Below, in pieces: positions 1 to 7,575 of a stretch of DNA of 24,469 bases (within the stretch, counting starts at the first letter, position 1; every line of letters starts with the position of its first letter). A program made the translations under genes and the position numbers. The notes under the pieces are model-generated. The model did not search any database. It was not told the DNA's origin and was given only the letters and a program-made list of their open reading frames with translations. This DNA is from SVEL01 sp045125245 (GTDB lineage Bacteria > Bacillota > Clostridia > Lachnospirales > Lachnospiraceae): NCBI GenBank assembly GCA_045125245.1, contig JBGVNF010000141.1, forward strand, positions 1 through 24,469, read 5' to 3'.

Positions 1-121
1 GATGAGATATCTCATAGCAAAAGCTAGTAAGACCCCTTGAAGACGACAAGGTTGATAGGTTAGAGGTGGAAGCATGGTAACATGTGTAGCTGACTAATAC
101 TAATAGGTCGAGGGCTTGACC
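1..121 (+). rRNA. 23S ribosomal RNA, 3' end (partial)
   Basis: The first ~121 bases match the conserved 3' end of bacterial 23S rRNA, including the GACCCCTTGAAGACGACAAGG stretch in part and the terminal CTAATAGGTCGAGGGCTTGACC-type end. The gene begins upstream of the window. It is followed directly by a tRNA cluster, so this is the tail of an rRNA operon. The exact mature 3' end is placed by resemblance and may be off by a few bases. Confidence 0.95.
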
Positions 122-258
122 ATTAAGGTAGGTTTGTTCGAGAGTTATTCCAAAAGGAAAACTGTTCGGAAGTCTTAAATGGATAAATTTTGTGTGAAGT
201 TTTGAAGGTATAAATCCTTTAATATAATCAAAGTTGCTTTGCAACTGTGATTTGATTA

Positions 259-332
259 GGCCTGGTGGCTCAGCTGGTTAGAGCGCCGCCCTGTCACGGC
301 GGAGGTCGTGGGTTCGAACCCCATCCGGGTCG
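259..332 (+). tRNA. tRNA-Asp (GTC)
   Basis: A complete cloverleaf is visible: the acceptor GGCCTGG pairs with CCGGGTC, the anticodon stem CCGCC/GGCGG carries loop CTGTCAC with anticodon GTC, and the T arm is GTGGG-TTCGAAC-CCCAT. The discriminator base is G. No CCA is encoded. It is the first tRNA after the 23S gene. Confidence 0.97.
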
Positions 333-400
333 TTTAACACTAAGGTGTTAACCCAGAGAACTTTGGAACAAGTGTAAGTTTCAAGGTCATATTTTTTTAC

Positions 401-473
401 GGGATCTTAGCTCAGCTGGGAGAGCATCTGCCTTACAAGCAGAGGGTCACAGGTTCGAGCCCTGTAGGTCCCA
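401..473 (+). tRNA. tRNA-Val (TAC)
   Basis: The acceptor GGGATCT pairs with AGGTCCC with one G-U. The anticodon stem TCTGC/GCAGA carries loop CTTACAA with anticodon TAC, and the T arm is ACAGG-TTCGAGC-CCTGT. The discriminator is A and no CCA is encoded. Confidence 0.97.
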
Positions 474-497
474 CTTCTTGTGAAAACAAGATAAAAT

Positions 498-578
498 GCC
501 GATGTGGCTCAATTCGTGACAATTAAGGAGCGAAGCGAGTTAATTGTAGGCAGAGCAGACTGATTACAAATCAGCTGC
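498..578 (+). pseudogene. Rearranged partial copy of the tRNA-Thr gene
   Basis: Positions 498-514 repeat exactly the first 17 bases of the intact tRNA-Thr gene (591-607). A 34-base insert (515-548) follows, containing the hairpin ACAATTAA...TTAATTGT. The tRNA sequence then resumes with GGCAGAGCAG (549-558, equal to 608-617). After one extra base, 560-578 is the exact reverse complement of 614-632, the anticodon arm of the intact gene. There is no T arm and no 3' acceptor strand, so it cannot make a tRNA. It looks like a duplication followed by hairpin insertion and a local inversion. Confidence 0.85.
515..548. repeat. Palindromic insert inside the tRNA-Thr pseudogene
   Basis: This 34-base segment interrupts the duplicated 5' part of tRNA-Thr. 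It has 8-base inverted arms, ACAATTAA and TTAATTGT, around GGAGCGAAGCGAG. It may be a small intergenic palindromic element of this lineage, but only one copy is in the window, so its mobility cannot be judged here. Confidence 0.55.
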
Positions 579-590
579 AAAAGTAAATAC

Positions 591-663
591 GCCGATGTGG
601 CTCAATTGGCAGAGCAGCTGATTTGTAATCAGCAGGTTATCGGTTCGAGTCCGATCATCGGCT
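591..663 (+). tRNA. tRNA-Thr (TGT)
   Basis: The acceptor GCCGATG pairs with CATCGGC. The anticodon stem GCTGA/TCAGC carries loop TTTGTAA with anticodon TGT, and the T arm is ATCGG-TTCGAGT-CCGAT. All arms pair, so this is the functional copy next to the rearranged one at 498-578. Because of the inverted segment upstream, 19 bases of its anticodon arm could instead pair with 560-578 in the precursor transcript. Confidence 0.97.
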
Positions 664-686
664 TCAAGGGAAACCTTGAGGTATAT

Positions 687-768
687 GGGTAGTTTCCCGA
701 GTGGCCAAAGGGGACAGACTGTAAATCTGCTGCAACTTGCTTCGGTGGTTCGAATCCACCACTGCCCA
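687..768 (+). tRNA. tRNA-Tyr (GTA)
   Basis: This is a class II tRNA of 82 bases with a long variable arm. The acceptor GGGTAGT pairs with ACTGCCC. The anticodon stem CAGA/TCTG carries loop CTGTAAA with anticodon GTA, and the T arm is GGTGG-TTCGAAT-CCACC. Confidence 0.96.
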
Positions 769-804
769 TTCAATTAGAGAAATCTAATTGCTTAAATTAA
801 ATAT

Positions 805-878
805 CGCGGGGTGGAGCAGTCTGGAAGCTCGTCGGGCTCATAACCCGAAGGTCGTTGGTTCAAATCCGGCCCCCGCAA
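805..878 (+). tRNA. Initiator tRNA-Met (CAT)
   Basis: The first base C faces A at the end of the acceptor stem, the mispair typical of bacterial initiator tRNA. Three consecutive G-C pairs (GGG/CCC) close the anticodon loop CTCATAA, a second initiator signature. The T arm is GTTGG-TTCAAAT-CCGGC. It is almost identical to the well-known E. coli initiator sequence. Confidence 0.96.
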
Positions 879-903
879 CTCGTAAGTTTTATACTTACTA
901 AAT

Positions 904-976
<73 letters not shown>

Positions 977-987
977 CTTTTTATGTC

Positions 988-1015
988 AAGAACAGAGAAA
1001 TCTGTTCTTTTTTTA
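988..1015 (+). terminator. Terminator of the rRNA-tRNA operon
   Basis: The stem AGAACAGA/TCTGTTCT with a GAAA loop is followed by seven T residues. It lies 12 bases after tRNA-Phe. Confidence 0.92.
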
Positions 1016-1032
1016 TTACTGATTTGTATCGA

Positions 1033-1061
1033 TTGAAAAATAAATAGAATAGGGGTATTAT
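1033..1061 (+). promoter_or_regulatory. Sigma-A promoter of the ABC exporter gene
   Basis: TTGAAA (1033-1038) and TATTAT (1056-1061) are separated by 17 bases, just after the tRNA terminator and 40 bases before the start codon. Confidence 0.7.
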
Positions 1062-1101
1062 ATAACATATATAAAATAACAAGTTAAATGAGGTAATATT
1101 T

Positions 1102-2877
1102 ATGCCGAATAAAAATATGGAAAATAATAATTCTACAATAGGGAAGTACCCTAACAAATGGAAGCGCCTTATAGGCTACTATAAACCTTATAAGAAGGTT
1201 TTCTTTGCCGATATGTTTTTTGCATTTTTAGGTGCAGTTACGACGCTTATATTGCCGCTTATAATTAGATATGTGACAGGCACTCTTGTGTATGAGCCAA
1301 GAAATGTTATGCTAGAAGGCGTCGCTATATGTGCAGTGATAATGGTTGTATTAGTTCTTATTCAGTGCTATAGCAATTATTATATAGCCAATTATGGTCA
1401 TGTAATGGGTGCGAAGATTGAGTATGATATGCGAAATGAGATATTTGGTCATTTCCAGAAGCTGTCTTTCTCTTTTTATGATAATCAGAAGGTTGGTCAG
1501 TTAATGAGTCGAATTACAAATGATTTGTTTAACATTACAGAACTTCTTCATCATGGACCAGAGGAAATCGTTATCTCAACTATCAAGCTTATCGGTTCAT
1601 TTGTAGTTCTTATGATGATAAATGTTAAGCTAGCTCTAGCAGCATTTGCAATTATTCCTATAATGATAGTGTATGCGTATACTCTCAATAGAAAGATGAA
1701 GCGTGCGTTTAAGAATAATCGAGCAAAGGTAGCTGATATTAATGCTGGTATTGAGGATAATTTATCAGGTATAAGAGTTGTAAAATCTTTTGCAAATGAG
1801 GATATAGAGCAACAGAAATTCATAGAAGGAAATGATAGATTTTTGGCCAGCAAGAAGGATAGTTACTTATATATGGGTAGATATCATTCGGGGCTTGGAG
1901 CGTTTGTGACTATGATTACAGTTATTGTTATGGTGACAGGTGCGATTTTATTGAATGATGGTTCTTTAAAGACAACAGACCTTTTGACATTTTTACTTTA
2001 TATAAGTAATTTTACAGAGCCTGTTAAAACTTTGATTAACTTTGCAGAGCAGTTCCAGAATGGTATGACTGGATATGAGAGATTTCTTGATATTATGGCT
2101 ATAGAGCCTGAGATTAAGGATAGTGAGAATGCTATCGATATAAAGAAGGTAGAGGGAAGAGTTTCATTTGAGAATGTGAGCTTTAAATATGAAGCGGATC
2201 TTGAGAATGTATTGACTAATGTTAATCTTAAGGTGGATAAGGGAGAGTATGTGGCGCTAGTTGGTTCTTCGGGAGCTGGTAAGACAACTCTTTGTAGCCT
2301 TATTCCTAGATTCTATGAGGTAAGTGAAGGAAGTATTAAAGTAGATGATACCGATATAAGAGACATTAAGCTTAAATGCTTAAGACAGAATATTGGTGTG
2401 GTACAGCAGGATGTTTATTTGTTTGTTGGAAGTGTGAAGGAGAATATAAGATATGGTAAGCCTGATGCTACTGATGAAGAGATAATAGAGGCTGCGAAAA
2501 GTGCCAATGCTCATGATTTTATTATGGGACTTCCAGATGGATATGACACTTATATTGGTCAAAGAGGTGTTAAGCTCTCTGGTGGACAGAAGCAGAGATT
2601 GTCTATCGCTAGAGTATTTTTAAAGAATCCGCCAATTCTTATATTTGATGAGGCGACATCGGCTCTTGATAATGAGAGCGAGAGGGTAGTGCAGGAGTCA
2701 TTAGAGAAGCTAGCTAAGAATAGAACAACTTTTGTTATAGCACATAGACTTTCAACTATAAGAAATGCTAAGCGAATACTTGTGCTCACTGAGAACGGTA
2801 TAGAGGAGCAGGGTACTCATGAGAAGCTTATAGAGATGAATGGAATATATAAGGCGCTTTATTCGTTGGCGAAGTAA
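1102..2877 (+). CDS. ABC transporter, fused permease and ATP-binding protein (MsbA/MDR type exporter)
   Basis: This 591-residue half-transporter has an N-terminal type 1 ABC exporter membrane domain (about residues 25-320, several hydrophobic segments) and a C-terminal nucleotide-binding domain. Visible motifs are Walker A GSSGAGKTT (388-396), the ABC signature LSGGQ (492-496), Walker B ILIFDEATSALD with D516/E517, and the switch His in AHRLST (H548). All ATPase residues are intact. The length is normal for homodimeric exporters of lipids, drugs or peptides, but the substrate cannot be told from sequence. It stands alone between its own promoter and terminator, so nothing nearby indicates a partner. 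The start is supported by a GAGG site 9 bases upstream. Confidence 0.95.
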   Translation: MPNKNMENNNSTIGKYPNKWKRLIGYYKPYKKVFFADMFFAFLGAVTTLILPLIIRYVTGTLVYEPRNVMLEGVAICAVIMVVLVLIQCYSNYYIANYGHVMGAKIEYDMRNEIFGHFQKLSFSFYDNQKVGQLMSRITNDLFNITELLHHGPEEIVISTIKLIGSFVVLMMINVKLALAAFAIIPIMIVYAYTLNRKMKRAFKNNRAKVADINAGIEDNLSGIRVVKSFANEDIEQQKFIEGNDRFLASKKDSYLYMGRYHSGLGAFVTMITVIVMVTGAILLNDGSLKTTDLLTFLLYISNFTEPVKTLINFAEQFQNGMTGYERFLDIMAIEPEIKDSENAIDIKKVEGRVSFENVSFKYEADLENVLTNVNLKVDKGEYVALVGSSGAGKTTLCSLIPRFYEVSEGSIKVDDTDIRDIKLKCLRQNIGVVQQDVYLFVGSVKENIRYGKPDATDEEIIEAAKSANAHDFIMGLPDGYDTYIGQRGVKLSGGQKQRLSIARVFLKNPPILIFDEATSALDNESERVVQESLEKLAKNRTTFVIAHRLSTIRNAKRILVLTENGIEEQGTHEKLIEMNGIYKALYSLAK

Positions 2878-2908
2878 GGATGTTGTAAAATAATAGTATA
2901 GTTATATA

Positions 2909-2945
2909 AAAAAGAGATTGACACAATGATGTCAGTCTTTTTTTG
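2909..2945. terminator. Bidirectional terminator between exporter and XRE gene
   Basis: The stem closes on TGACA/TGTCA with loop CAATGA and extends outward through A-T and G-U pairs to a T tract on both strands. It can serve the exporter on plus and the XRE regulator on minus. Confidence 0.8.
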
Positions 2946-3003
2946 CAATAAAATATAGCTTAAGTATGTTAAAATTTAATGTAATGTTTGAAAATAGTAT
3001 AGA

Positions 3004-3273
3004 TTAAGAATTGGATTTATTAAAATTGAAAATTTCATTCATATCACAATCAAAGACATTGCAACATGCATACAAAAGAGACACAGTTGGATTTTGTGTG
3101 CCTTTTTCTACTCTATTATAAGAGTAAATAGAAATATCAATACCAAGTACTTGAAGTTTTGCAACCATTTCAGTTTGCTTAAATCCGTTTTTTTTACGGA
3201 TTTTTGCAATGTGTTGACCTATGTTAATATCGTGTACTTGTATAATGCGGTCAATACTATTAAAATCTTTCAT
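3004..3273 (-). CDS. XRE-family helix-turn-helix regulator
   Basis: This is an 89-residue protein that is almost all HTH_3 (Cro/C1) domain, about residues 17-83. The typical pattern is present: IGQHIAKIRKKNGFKQTEMVAKL, in part, for helices 1-2, then the recognition-helix region ending in YNRVEKGTQNPTVSLL. It has no sensor or oligomerisation domain. A strong site (AGAGAGGTG on the coding strand) lies 8 bases before the ATG. It is divergent from the lipoprotein gene at 3419/3431, and a perfect palindrome over that gene's promoter lies about 40 bases from this start. A reasonable inference is that it represses the lipoprotein and perhaps itself. Confidence 0.85.
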   Translation of the reverse strand: MKDFNSIDRIIQVHDINIGQHIAKIRKKNGFKQTEMVAKLQVLGIDISIYSYNRVEKGTQNPTVSLLYACCNVFDCDMNEIFNFNKSNS

Positions 3274-3314
3274 ACAATCACCTCTCTGTATGTAGGATAT
3301 GTCATTTAAAAAAA

Positions 3315-3340
3315 ATAAATTGCATTCCGGTGCAATTTAT
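3315..3340. promoter_or_regulatory. Palindromic operator over the lipoprotein promoter
   Basis: The arms ATAAATTGCA and TGCAATTTAT are perfect 10-base inverted repeats around TTCCGG. The palindrome covers the -35 box and most of the spacer of the promoter at 3320-3348. It is the obvious candidate binding site for the adjacent divergent XRE protein. Confidence 0.75.
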
Positions 3341-3348
3341 AGTATTAT
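3320..3348 (+). promoter_or_regulatory. Promoter of the LRR lipoprotein gene
   Basis: TTGCAT (3320-3325) and TATTAT (3343-3348) are 17 bases apart. The -35 box and part of the spacer lie inside the 3315-3340 palindrome, which fits steric repression. Confidence 0.65.
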
Positions 3349-3418
3349 AGAAAAGTATTATAGTTTTGTGTGCACAATAAATTAAAGAAAGGAAAATATA
3401 ACTAACATATAAAGTTAT

Positions 3419-4828
3419 ATGGTTTTAGGTATGAAAAAGAAAAATATAGCTTTTATTTTTGCATGTGTCATATTAGGCATTGGATGTATGGGTGGATGTG
3501 GAAATAATAGAGACGAAAAAATATCGGATTCACAAAATGTTGGTAAAACAACAGAAAGTATTCCTACAAATAAGTCAGAGTATATGGGGATTACGTTTTC
3601 GTATATTGTAGAGGAGGATTCGGCTATAATTACAAACATATCGCCAGAATCCGGTGAAAAACTTATTTTTCCAGAAGAAATAGATGGATATAAAGTTGTG
3701 GATTTACATAAATTTACTATGGATTATAAAGATGTAAAATTTGCTACTGTGGAGAGTGGAAGCGGTGGCATAAATGAAAATACAGTTATTGAAAGAGTAT
3801 CATTCTATGAAAATGTTTCAGCGAATACATACAAATTATTAGAGAAGTGTAGTAATGTTAAAGAAGTAGAATTTCCAAAAGGGTTGAAGGTAGTTGATAA
3901 TTGGCTTGAAGGAAAGCAGTCTTTGGAAAAGGTTATTCTTTCGGATACAATTGTCACTATAAATAAAAAGGCATTTAAAAAATGTTCTTCATTAAAAGAC
4001 ATTAATTTAGGCAATATAAGCAAAATTTCAGATGAAGCATTTGCTGAATGTAAATCACTAAAAAGTCTTGATTTTAGTAGTGTGTATGAAATTGGTTCAA
4101 AGGCATTTTTTGAGTGTACAGGCCTTAATGAGGATATTGTTTTTACAAAACTTGTAGTTGATAATTTAGGTGCTAATAGTTTTAACGGTTGTACAGGATT
4201 AAACGGAAGGACTGTGACGTTTGAAAAAGAGTGTACCATAACTGACTTATTAATAAGACATCGTGTAAGTGATGGAGAAGCTCCTTTCAAAAATATAAGT
4301 GTAAATATTGTGGGACTTGGTAGTAAAGATGACATTATGAGACTTACAGCATCAGGTGCAAGCTATACGCAAGTGTCGTTTAGTGGTTTTTATTTAGATA
4401 CATCACCATTGGGAGATATAGGGCATGACAGTGTAAAATGTACACCTGAAAAATTTCAACAGGTTGCATCAGAATGTTTTGATAATATTATTTTAAAACC
4501 TGGTGAAGAATTAGAATTATTATCACTTAAAAAGATGTATGATCAAATCAAAGATGAAGGATGTGAAACACATACAGATCCTCATTTGGGTTATTCAGCG
4601 GCAAAGTATAGAGTTACGGATGCTTTAACTCAATTTCTTACAGGTAAGGAGATAGAAACTACAGTGACAGACATTTCAGATTCAGGTTGGGTACGTGCAG
4701 TTAAGTATGATACCATAAATTTTGACTCATATACTATACTAAACGAAACAGGTAGAACAATACAGTTTTGTGTAGATATAGATAGTGAAAATTTAGGATT
4801 TAGTTTATGGGCATATTATATTGATTAG
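3419..4828 (+). CDS. Lipoprotein with BspA-like leucine-rich repeats
   Basis: The protein has up to 469 residues. The N terminus is a lipoprotein signal: Lys-rich MKKKN, a hydrophobic run and a lipobox at LGIGC (C23) or MGGC (C27). The likely start is the ATG at 3431 (MKKKN), since the first four residues are not signal-like. No strong ribosome site is close to either ATG; AAGAAAGGAA at 3385 is too far. Residues ~120-235 contain LRR_5/BspA-type units of the pattern xxAFxxCxSLKxxxLxxxxxxIxxxAF, typical of cell-surface proteins of gut and oral anaerobes. The C-terminal half (about 270-469) is unrecognised. It would be anchored on the outer face of the membrane. A divergent XRE gene and an operator palindrome suggest dedicated control. 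Confidence 0.85.
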   Translation: MVLGMKKKNIAFIFACVILGIGCMGGCGNNRDEKISDSQNVGKTTESIPTNKSEYMGITFSYIVEEDSAIITNISPESGEKLIFPEEIDGYKVVDLHKFTMDYKDVKFATVESGSGGINENTVIERVSFYENVSANTYKLLEKCSNVKEVEFPKGLKVVDNWLEGKQSLEKVILSDTIVTINKKAFKKCSSLKDINLGNISKISDEAFAECKSLKSLDFSSVYEIGSKAFFECTGLNEDIVFTKLVVDNLGANSFNGCTGLNGRTVTFEKECTITDLLIRHRVSDGEAPFKNISVNIVGLGSKDDIMRLTASGASYTQVSFSGFYLDTSPLGDIGHDSVKCTPEKFQQVASECFDNIILKPGEELELLSLKKMYDQIKDEGCETHTDPHLGYSAAKYRVTDALTQFLTGKEIETTVTDISDSGWVRAVKYDTINFDSYTILNETGRTIQFCVDIDSENLGFSLWAYYID

Positions 4829-4879
4829 CATTAAGTAGAAAACAAACTATTTGCAAACTATATAGAATCAGAAGGAGTG

Positions 4880-4912
4880 GAAAGAGACTGACGAAACATC
4901 GCGGTCTCTTTC
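4880..4912. terminator. Weak terminator-like hairpin
   Basis: The stem GAAAGAGAC/GTCTCTTTC has a 15-base loop and lies 52 bases after the lipoprotein stop. The T tract is short and broken, so termination here is uncertain. It also lies downstream of the minus-strand toxin gene. Confidence 0.5.
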
Positions 4913-4963
4913 TATGATTAAATTATTAAAATAAAAAATACTATATTTTCATTGTTTATAAAC

Positions 4964-5296
4964 TTATATAAGAGAAACACCTTGCTGTAATATAGTTGCC
5001 CAATTACTTTTTTGATATAAGAATCTTACAATAAATACTTTTTTATCTTCTTCAGAAATAATATAAAATGCAAGATAATTATTTATTATTATAAATCTAA
5101 TTCCCCATGAAGCAAGAACTGGATCATCGACTAATTTAGATTTCTCAGGAAAATTAGTTAAGGAATTAATTTTTAATTCTATTTCATCCAGTAAGTCGTC
5201 AGCTGCCTTAGGATTTTTAAGGACGAGTTCAATATAATCTGAGGCATTTATTATATCTCGTTCGGCGGTAGCTGTGATGTGAATAGTATAACTCAT
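4964..5296 (-). CDS. RelE/ParE-family toxin of a type II toxin-antitoxin pair
   Basis: This is a 110-residue protein with the ParE/RelE toxin layout. The N terminus is YTIHITATAERDIINASDYI, in part, then a helix containing NPKAADDLLDEIELKINSL, the FPEKSKLV segment, the strand pattern GIRFIIINNYLAFYII and the C-terminal VFIVRFLYQKSNW. It overlaps the antitoxin gene by 4 bases (5293-5296), so the two are translationally coupled. Members either cleave ribosome-bound mRNA (RelE) or poison gyrase (ParE); sequence alone does not decide which. The YxRxxW-like C terminus (FLYQKSNW) leans to ParE/YoeB-like members. Confidence 0.85.
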   Translation of the reverse strand: MSYTIHITATAERDIINASDYIELVLKNPKAADDLLDEIELKINSLTNFPEKSKLVDDPVLASWGIRFIIINNYLAFYIISEEDKKVFIVRFLYQKSNWATILQQGVSLI

Positions 5297-5559
5297 GAAT
5301 TACGTTTTCTATTTCTTAAATTTGTCATTGCCTCAGAAAATGGACGAGTATTATTATTTGTGATATCATCAAGTCCTTCTTTAATTTGTCCATATAATTC
5401 AAAGGAATTTACCATACGCTCATAAGTTTCTATACTCATAACAGCTAGGTCACCTTTACCATTTTTTGTAATAAATATAGGTTCTGAATAGGTGTGGCAA
5501 AATGATGATATTTCATTGTAATTGTTTCTAAGTTCTGCGCTCGATTTAATTGTTGGCAT
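5293..5559 (-). CDS. Phd/YefM-family antitoxin
   Basis: This 88-residue protein starts with the Phd/YefM signature PTIKSSAELRNNYNEIS, continues with EPIFITKNGKGDLAVMSIETYERM, and ends in a charged tail that would wrap the toxin. These antitoxins bind DNA with the N-terminal domain and repress their own operon. It is the first gene of the pair, with a near-perfect AAGGAGGT site 7 bases before the ATG and a consensus promoter upstream. Confidence 0.9.
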   Translation of the reverse strand: MPTIKSSAELRNNYNEISSFCHTYSEPIFITKNGKGDLAVMSIETYERMVNSFELYGQIKEGLDDITNNNTRPFSEAMTNLRNRKRNS

Positions 5560-5584
5560 AAAAATACCTCCTTGATATACAAAA

Positions 5585-5613
5585 ATTATACATAAATTTC
5601 GTTATATAGTCAA
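5585..5613 (-). promoter_or_regulatory. Promoter of the toxin-antitoxin operon
   Basis: On the minus strand TTGACT (5613-5608) and TATAAT (5590-5585) are exactly 17 bases apart, near consensus. It faces the antitoxin start and is divergent from gatC. Confidence 0.85.
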
Positions 5614-5644
5614 CGCTAATAGTACTGTGAATAAATGTAAATTA

Positions 5645-5653
5645 TGTTATAAT
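5645..5653 (+). promoter_or_regulatory. Extended -10 promoter of gatCAB
   Basis: TGTTATAAT contains a perfect -10 (TATAAT, 5648-5653) with the extended TGn element. No good -35 is present at the right distance. It lies 42 bases before the gatC start. Confidence 0.6.
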
Positions 5654-5694
5654 GTTTATATAAAATTTTGTAGGAATATGAGGGCAATTATTTT

Positions 5695-6015
5695 ATGGAA
5701 AATAAAAAGATTGATAACAATATGATGAATAGAATAGAGAATTTATCCAAGCTTTCTCTTACAGAGGAAGAACGAGTGCAGGCAATGAATGAGATGGATA
5801 AAATTTTAGAATATGTTAGTAAGCTTAATGAGGTTGATACTGATGGTGTAGAGCCACTTGTAAATGTGCTATCTATAAGCAATGTGCTAAGAGAAGATGA
5901 AATTCTGGAAGATGAAATCGGGGAAGATGGTAAGGGTGAAGAGGCTGTAAATAAAACTATTGCAAATGGTCCTGTGACTAAAGACAATATGTTTGTGGTT
6001 CCAAAGACGGTTTAG
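5695..6015 (+). CDS. gatC: Aspartyl/glutamyl-tRNA amidotransferase subunit C
   Basis: This 106-residue protein has the GatC pattern: NRIENLSKLSLTEEERVQ at the N terminus, the helix MDKILEYVSKLNEVDTDGVEP, a VLREDE segment and a C-terminal NMFVVPKTV. GatC wraps around GatA and stabilises the GatCAB complex, which converts misacylated Glu-tRNA(Gln) and Asp-tRNA(Asn) to the correct amide. It is first in a gatC-gatA-gatB operon, 9 bases from gatA. Residues ~70-85 form a longer acidic stretch than usual. Confidence 0.95.
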   Translation: MENKKIDNNMMNRIENLSKLSLTEEERVQAMNEMDKILEYVSKLNEVDTDGVEPLVNVLSISNVLREDEILEDEIGEDGKGEEAVNKTIANGPVTKDNMFVVPKTV

Positions 6016-6024
6016 GAGGTTAAG

Positions 6025-7575
6025 ATGGATATTTTAAGTATGAGTGCATTGGAGCTTTCTAAAAATATACAGTCAGGTATGATAAGTGTAAGGGATGCTA
6101 TAGATGCGTATATAAGTGCAATAGAAGAAAAAGATAAGGATATTAATGCTTTTATAACTATTGATAAAGAGTGTTTATATAAGCGAGTAGAAGAGGTGCA
6201 AGCAGGTATTGAAAGTGGAAAATACACAGGTAAGCTTGTAGGTGTGCCTATTGCTATTAAAGATAATATATGTACAAAGGGGTTAAGGACTACTTGTGCT
6301 TCTAAGATGTTAGAAAATTTTGTGCCTACTTACAATGCATTTGTAGTAGAAAAGCTTGAAGAAGCAGGACTTATAATTATAGGAAAAACAAATATGGATG
6401 AGTTTGCGTTTGGGTGCACAACGGAGCACTCTGCTTTTGGTGCGACAAGAAATCCAATGAATACAGAATGTGTATCAGGAGGTTCTTCAGGAGGTTCTGC
6501 GGCAGCTGTGGCAGCACGTATGGTGCCATTAGCGTTGGGTTCAGATACTGGTGGGTCTGTAAGACAGCCAGCGTCTCATTGTGGAGTTGTGGGATTTAAG
6601 CCAAGCTATGGAAGTGTGTCTAGATATGGTTTGGTGGCATTTGCATCTTCGTTAGATCAGATAGGACCTATGGGAAGAAATGTGGAGGATGTCATAGCTC
6701 TTTTTAATATTATTCAGGGTCGTGATTGTAAGGATAGCACAAGTATTTCACTGGATGAAATTATACACAGTGATAAGATAAAAGAGGAAAACTTCGATAA
6801 TGTATGTGGAAATCATAATATAGATATAAAGTATAATGTGGATAATATAGAAGCAGAAGATAAAGAAAATGTAGTAAATGCTAATCAAACTTTTAAGGGA
6901 AAAATAATCGGTATACCAGAAGAATATTTTAAGGAAGGTATAGATGAGGAATTAAGAATAAAAGTTCTTAATGTGGCAGAGGTGTTAAAAAGAGCTGGTG
7001 CAATTGTAGAATATTTTTCTTTGAAGCTTTCAGACTATGTGGTGCCAACATATTATGTTATGGCCAGTGGTGAGGCTAGTTCTAATCTTGAGAGATTTGA
7101 TGGTGTGAAGTATGGTTATAGAGTGCATGGGTATTCAAGTCTTGATGAAATGTATAAGAAGAGTAGAACTTTAGGATTTGGGGAAGAGGTAAAGAGAAGA
7201 ATATTACTAGGAACATTTGTCCTCAGTGAGGGATATTATGATGATTATTATCTTAAGGCGCTTAAGGTGCGTAATCTTATAAAGAAGGAATGGGATGAGT
7301 CCTTAGAGAAGTATGATATGATACTTGCTCCAGTGGCGCCAACTACTGCGCCGAAGCTTAATGGTGGTGTGGAGGATACGCTTAAAATGTATATGTCAGA
7401 CGTATATACCATAGCAGCAAATTTATGCGGATTACCTGCTATAAGTGTGCCTTGCGGAAAGGGTTTAAAAGAGAATATGCCTACCGGCGTGCAGTTTATA
7501 GGAAAAGCATTTGATGATTATAAGCTTATGAATATGGCAGCAACTTATGAAATACTAAGAGGGGAGGGTGAGTAG
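6025..7575 (+). CDS. gatA: Glutamyl-tRNA(Gln) amidotransferase subunit A
   Basis: This is the amidase subunit that frees ammonia from glutamine for tRNA-dependent amidation. The Ser-cisSer-Lys triad sits where expected for the family: K79 in GVPIAIKDN, S154 in SGGSSGGSAAAVAA and S178 in SDTGGSVRQPA. AGGAGG overlaps the gatC stop, 5 bases before the ATG. At 516 residues it is about 25-30 longer than usual. The extra length is an acidic, Asn/Lys-rich segment around residues 250-290, just before GKIIGIPEEYF. This lies in a known variable loop and all catalytic residues are intact, so function is expected. Confidence 0.97.
   Translation: MDILSMSALELSKNIQSGMISVRDAIDAYISAIEEKDKDINAFITIDKECLYKRVEEVQAGIESGKYTGKLVGVPIAIKDNICTKGLRTTCASKMLENFVPTYNAFVVEKLEEAGLIIIGKTNMDEFAFGCTTEHSAFGATRNPMNTECVSGGSSGGSAAAVAARMVPLALGSDTGGSVRQPASHCGVVGFKPSYGSVSRYGLVAFASSLDQIGPMGRNVEDVIALFNIIQGRDCKDSTSISLDEIIHSDKIKEENFDNVCGNHNIDIKYNVDNIEAEDKENVVNANQTFKGKIIGIPEEYFKEGIDEELRIKVLNVAEVLKRAGAIVEYFSLKLSDYVVPTYYVMASGEASSNLERFDGVKYGYRVHGYSSLDEMYKKSRTLGFGEEVKRRILLGTFVLSEGYYDDYYLKALKVRNLIKKEWDESLEKYDMILAPVAPTTAPKLNGGVEDTLKMYMSDVYTIAANLCGLPAISVPCGKGLKENMPTGVQFIGKAFDDYKLMNMAATYEILRGEGE

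Noticed and set aside
564..773. Minus-strand open frame across tRNA-Thr and tRNA-Tyr
   Set aside because: It is the antisense of two intact tRNA genes; such frames are a common false gene call.
3094..3309. Plus-strand open frame opposite the XRE gene
   Set aside because: It is the shadow of a well-supported HTH gene and has no recognisable protein features.
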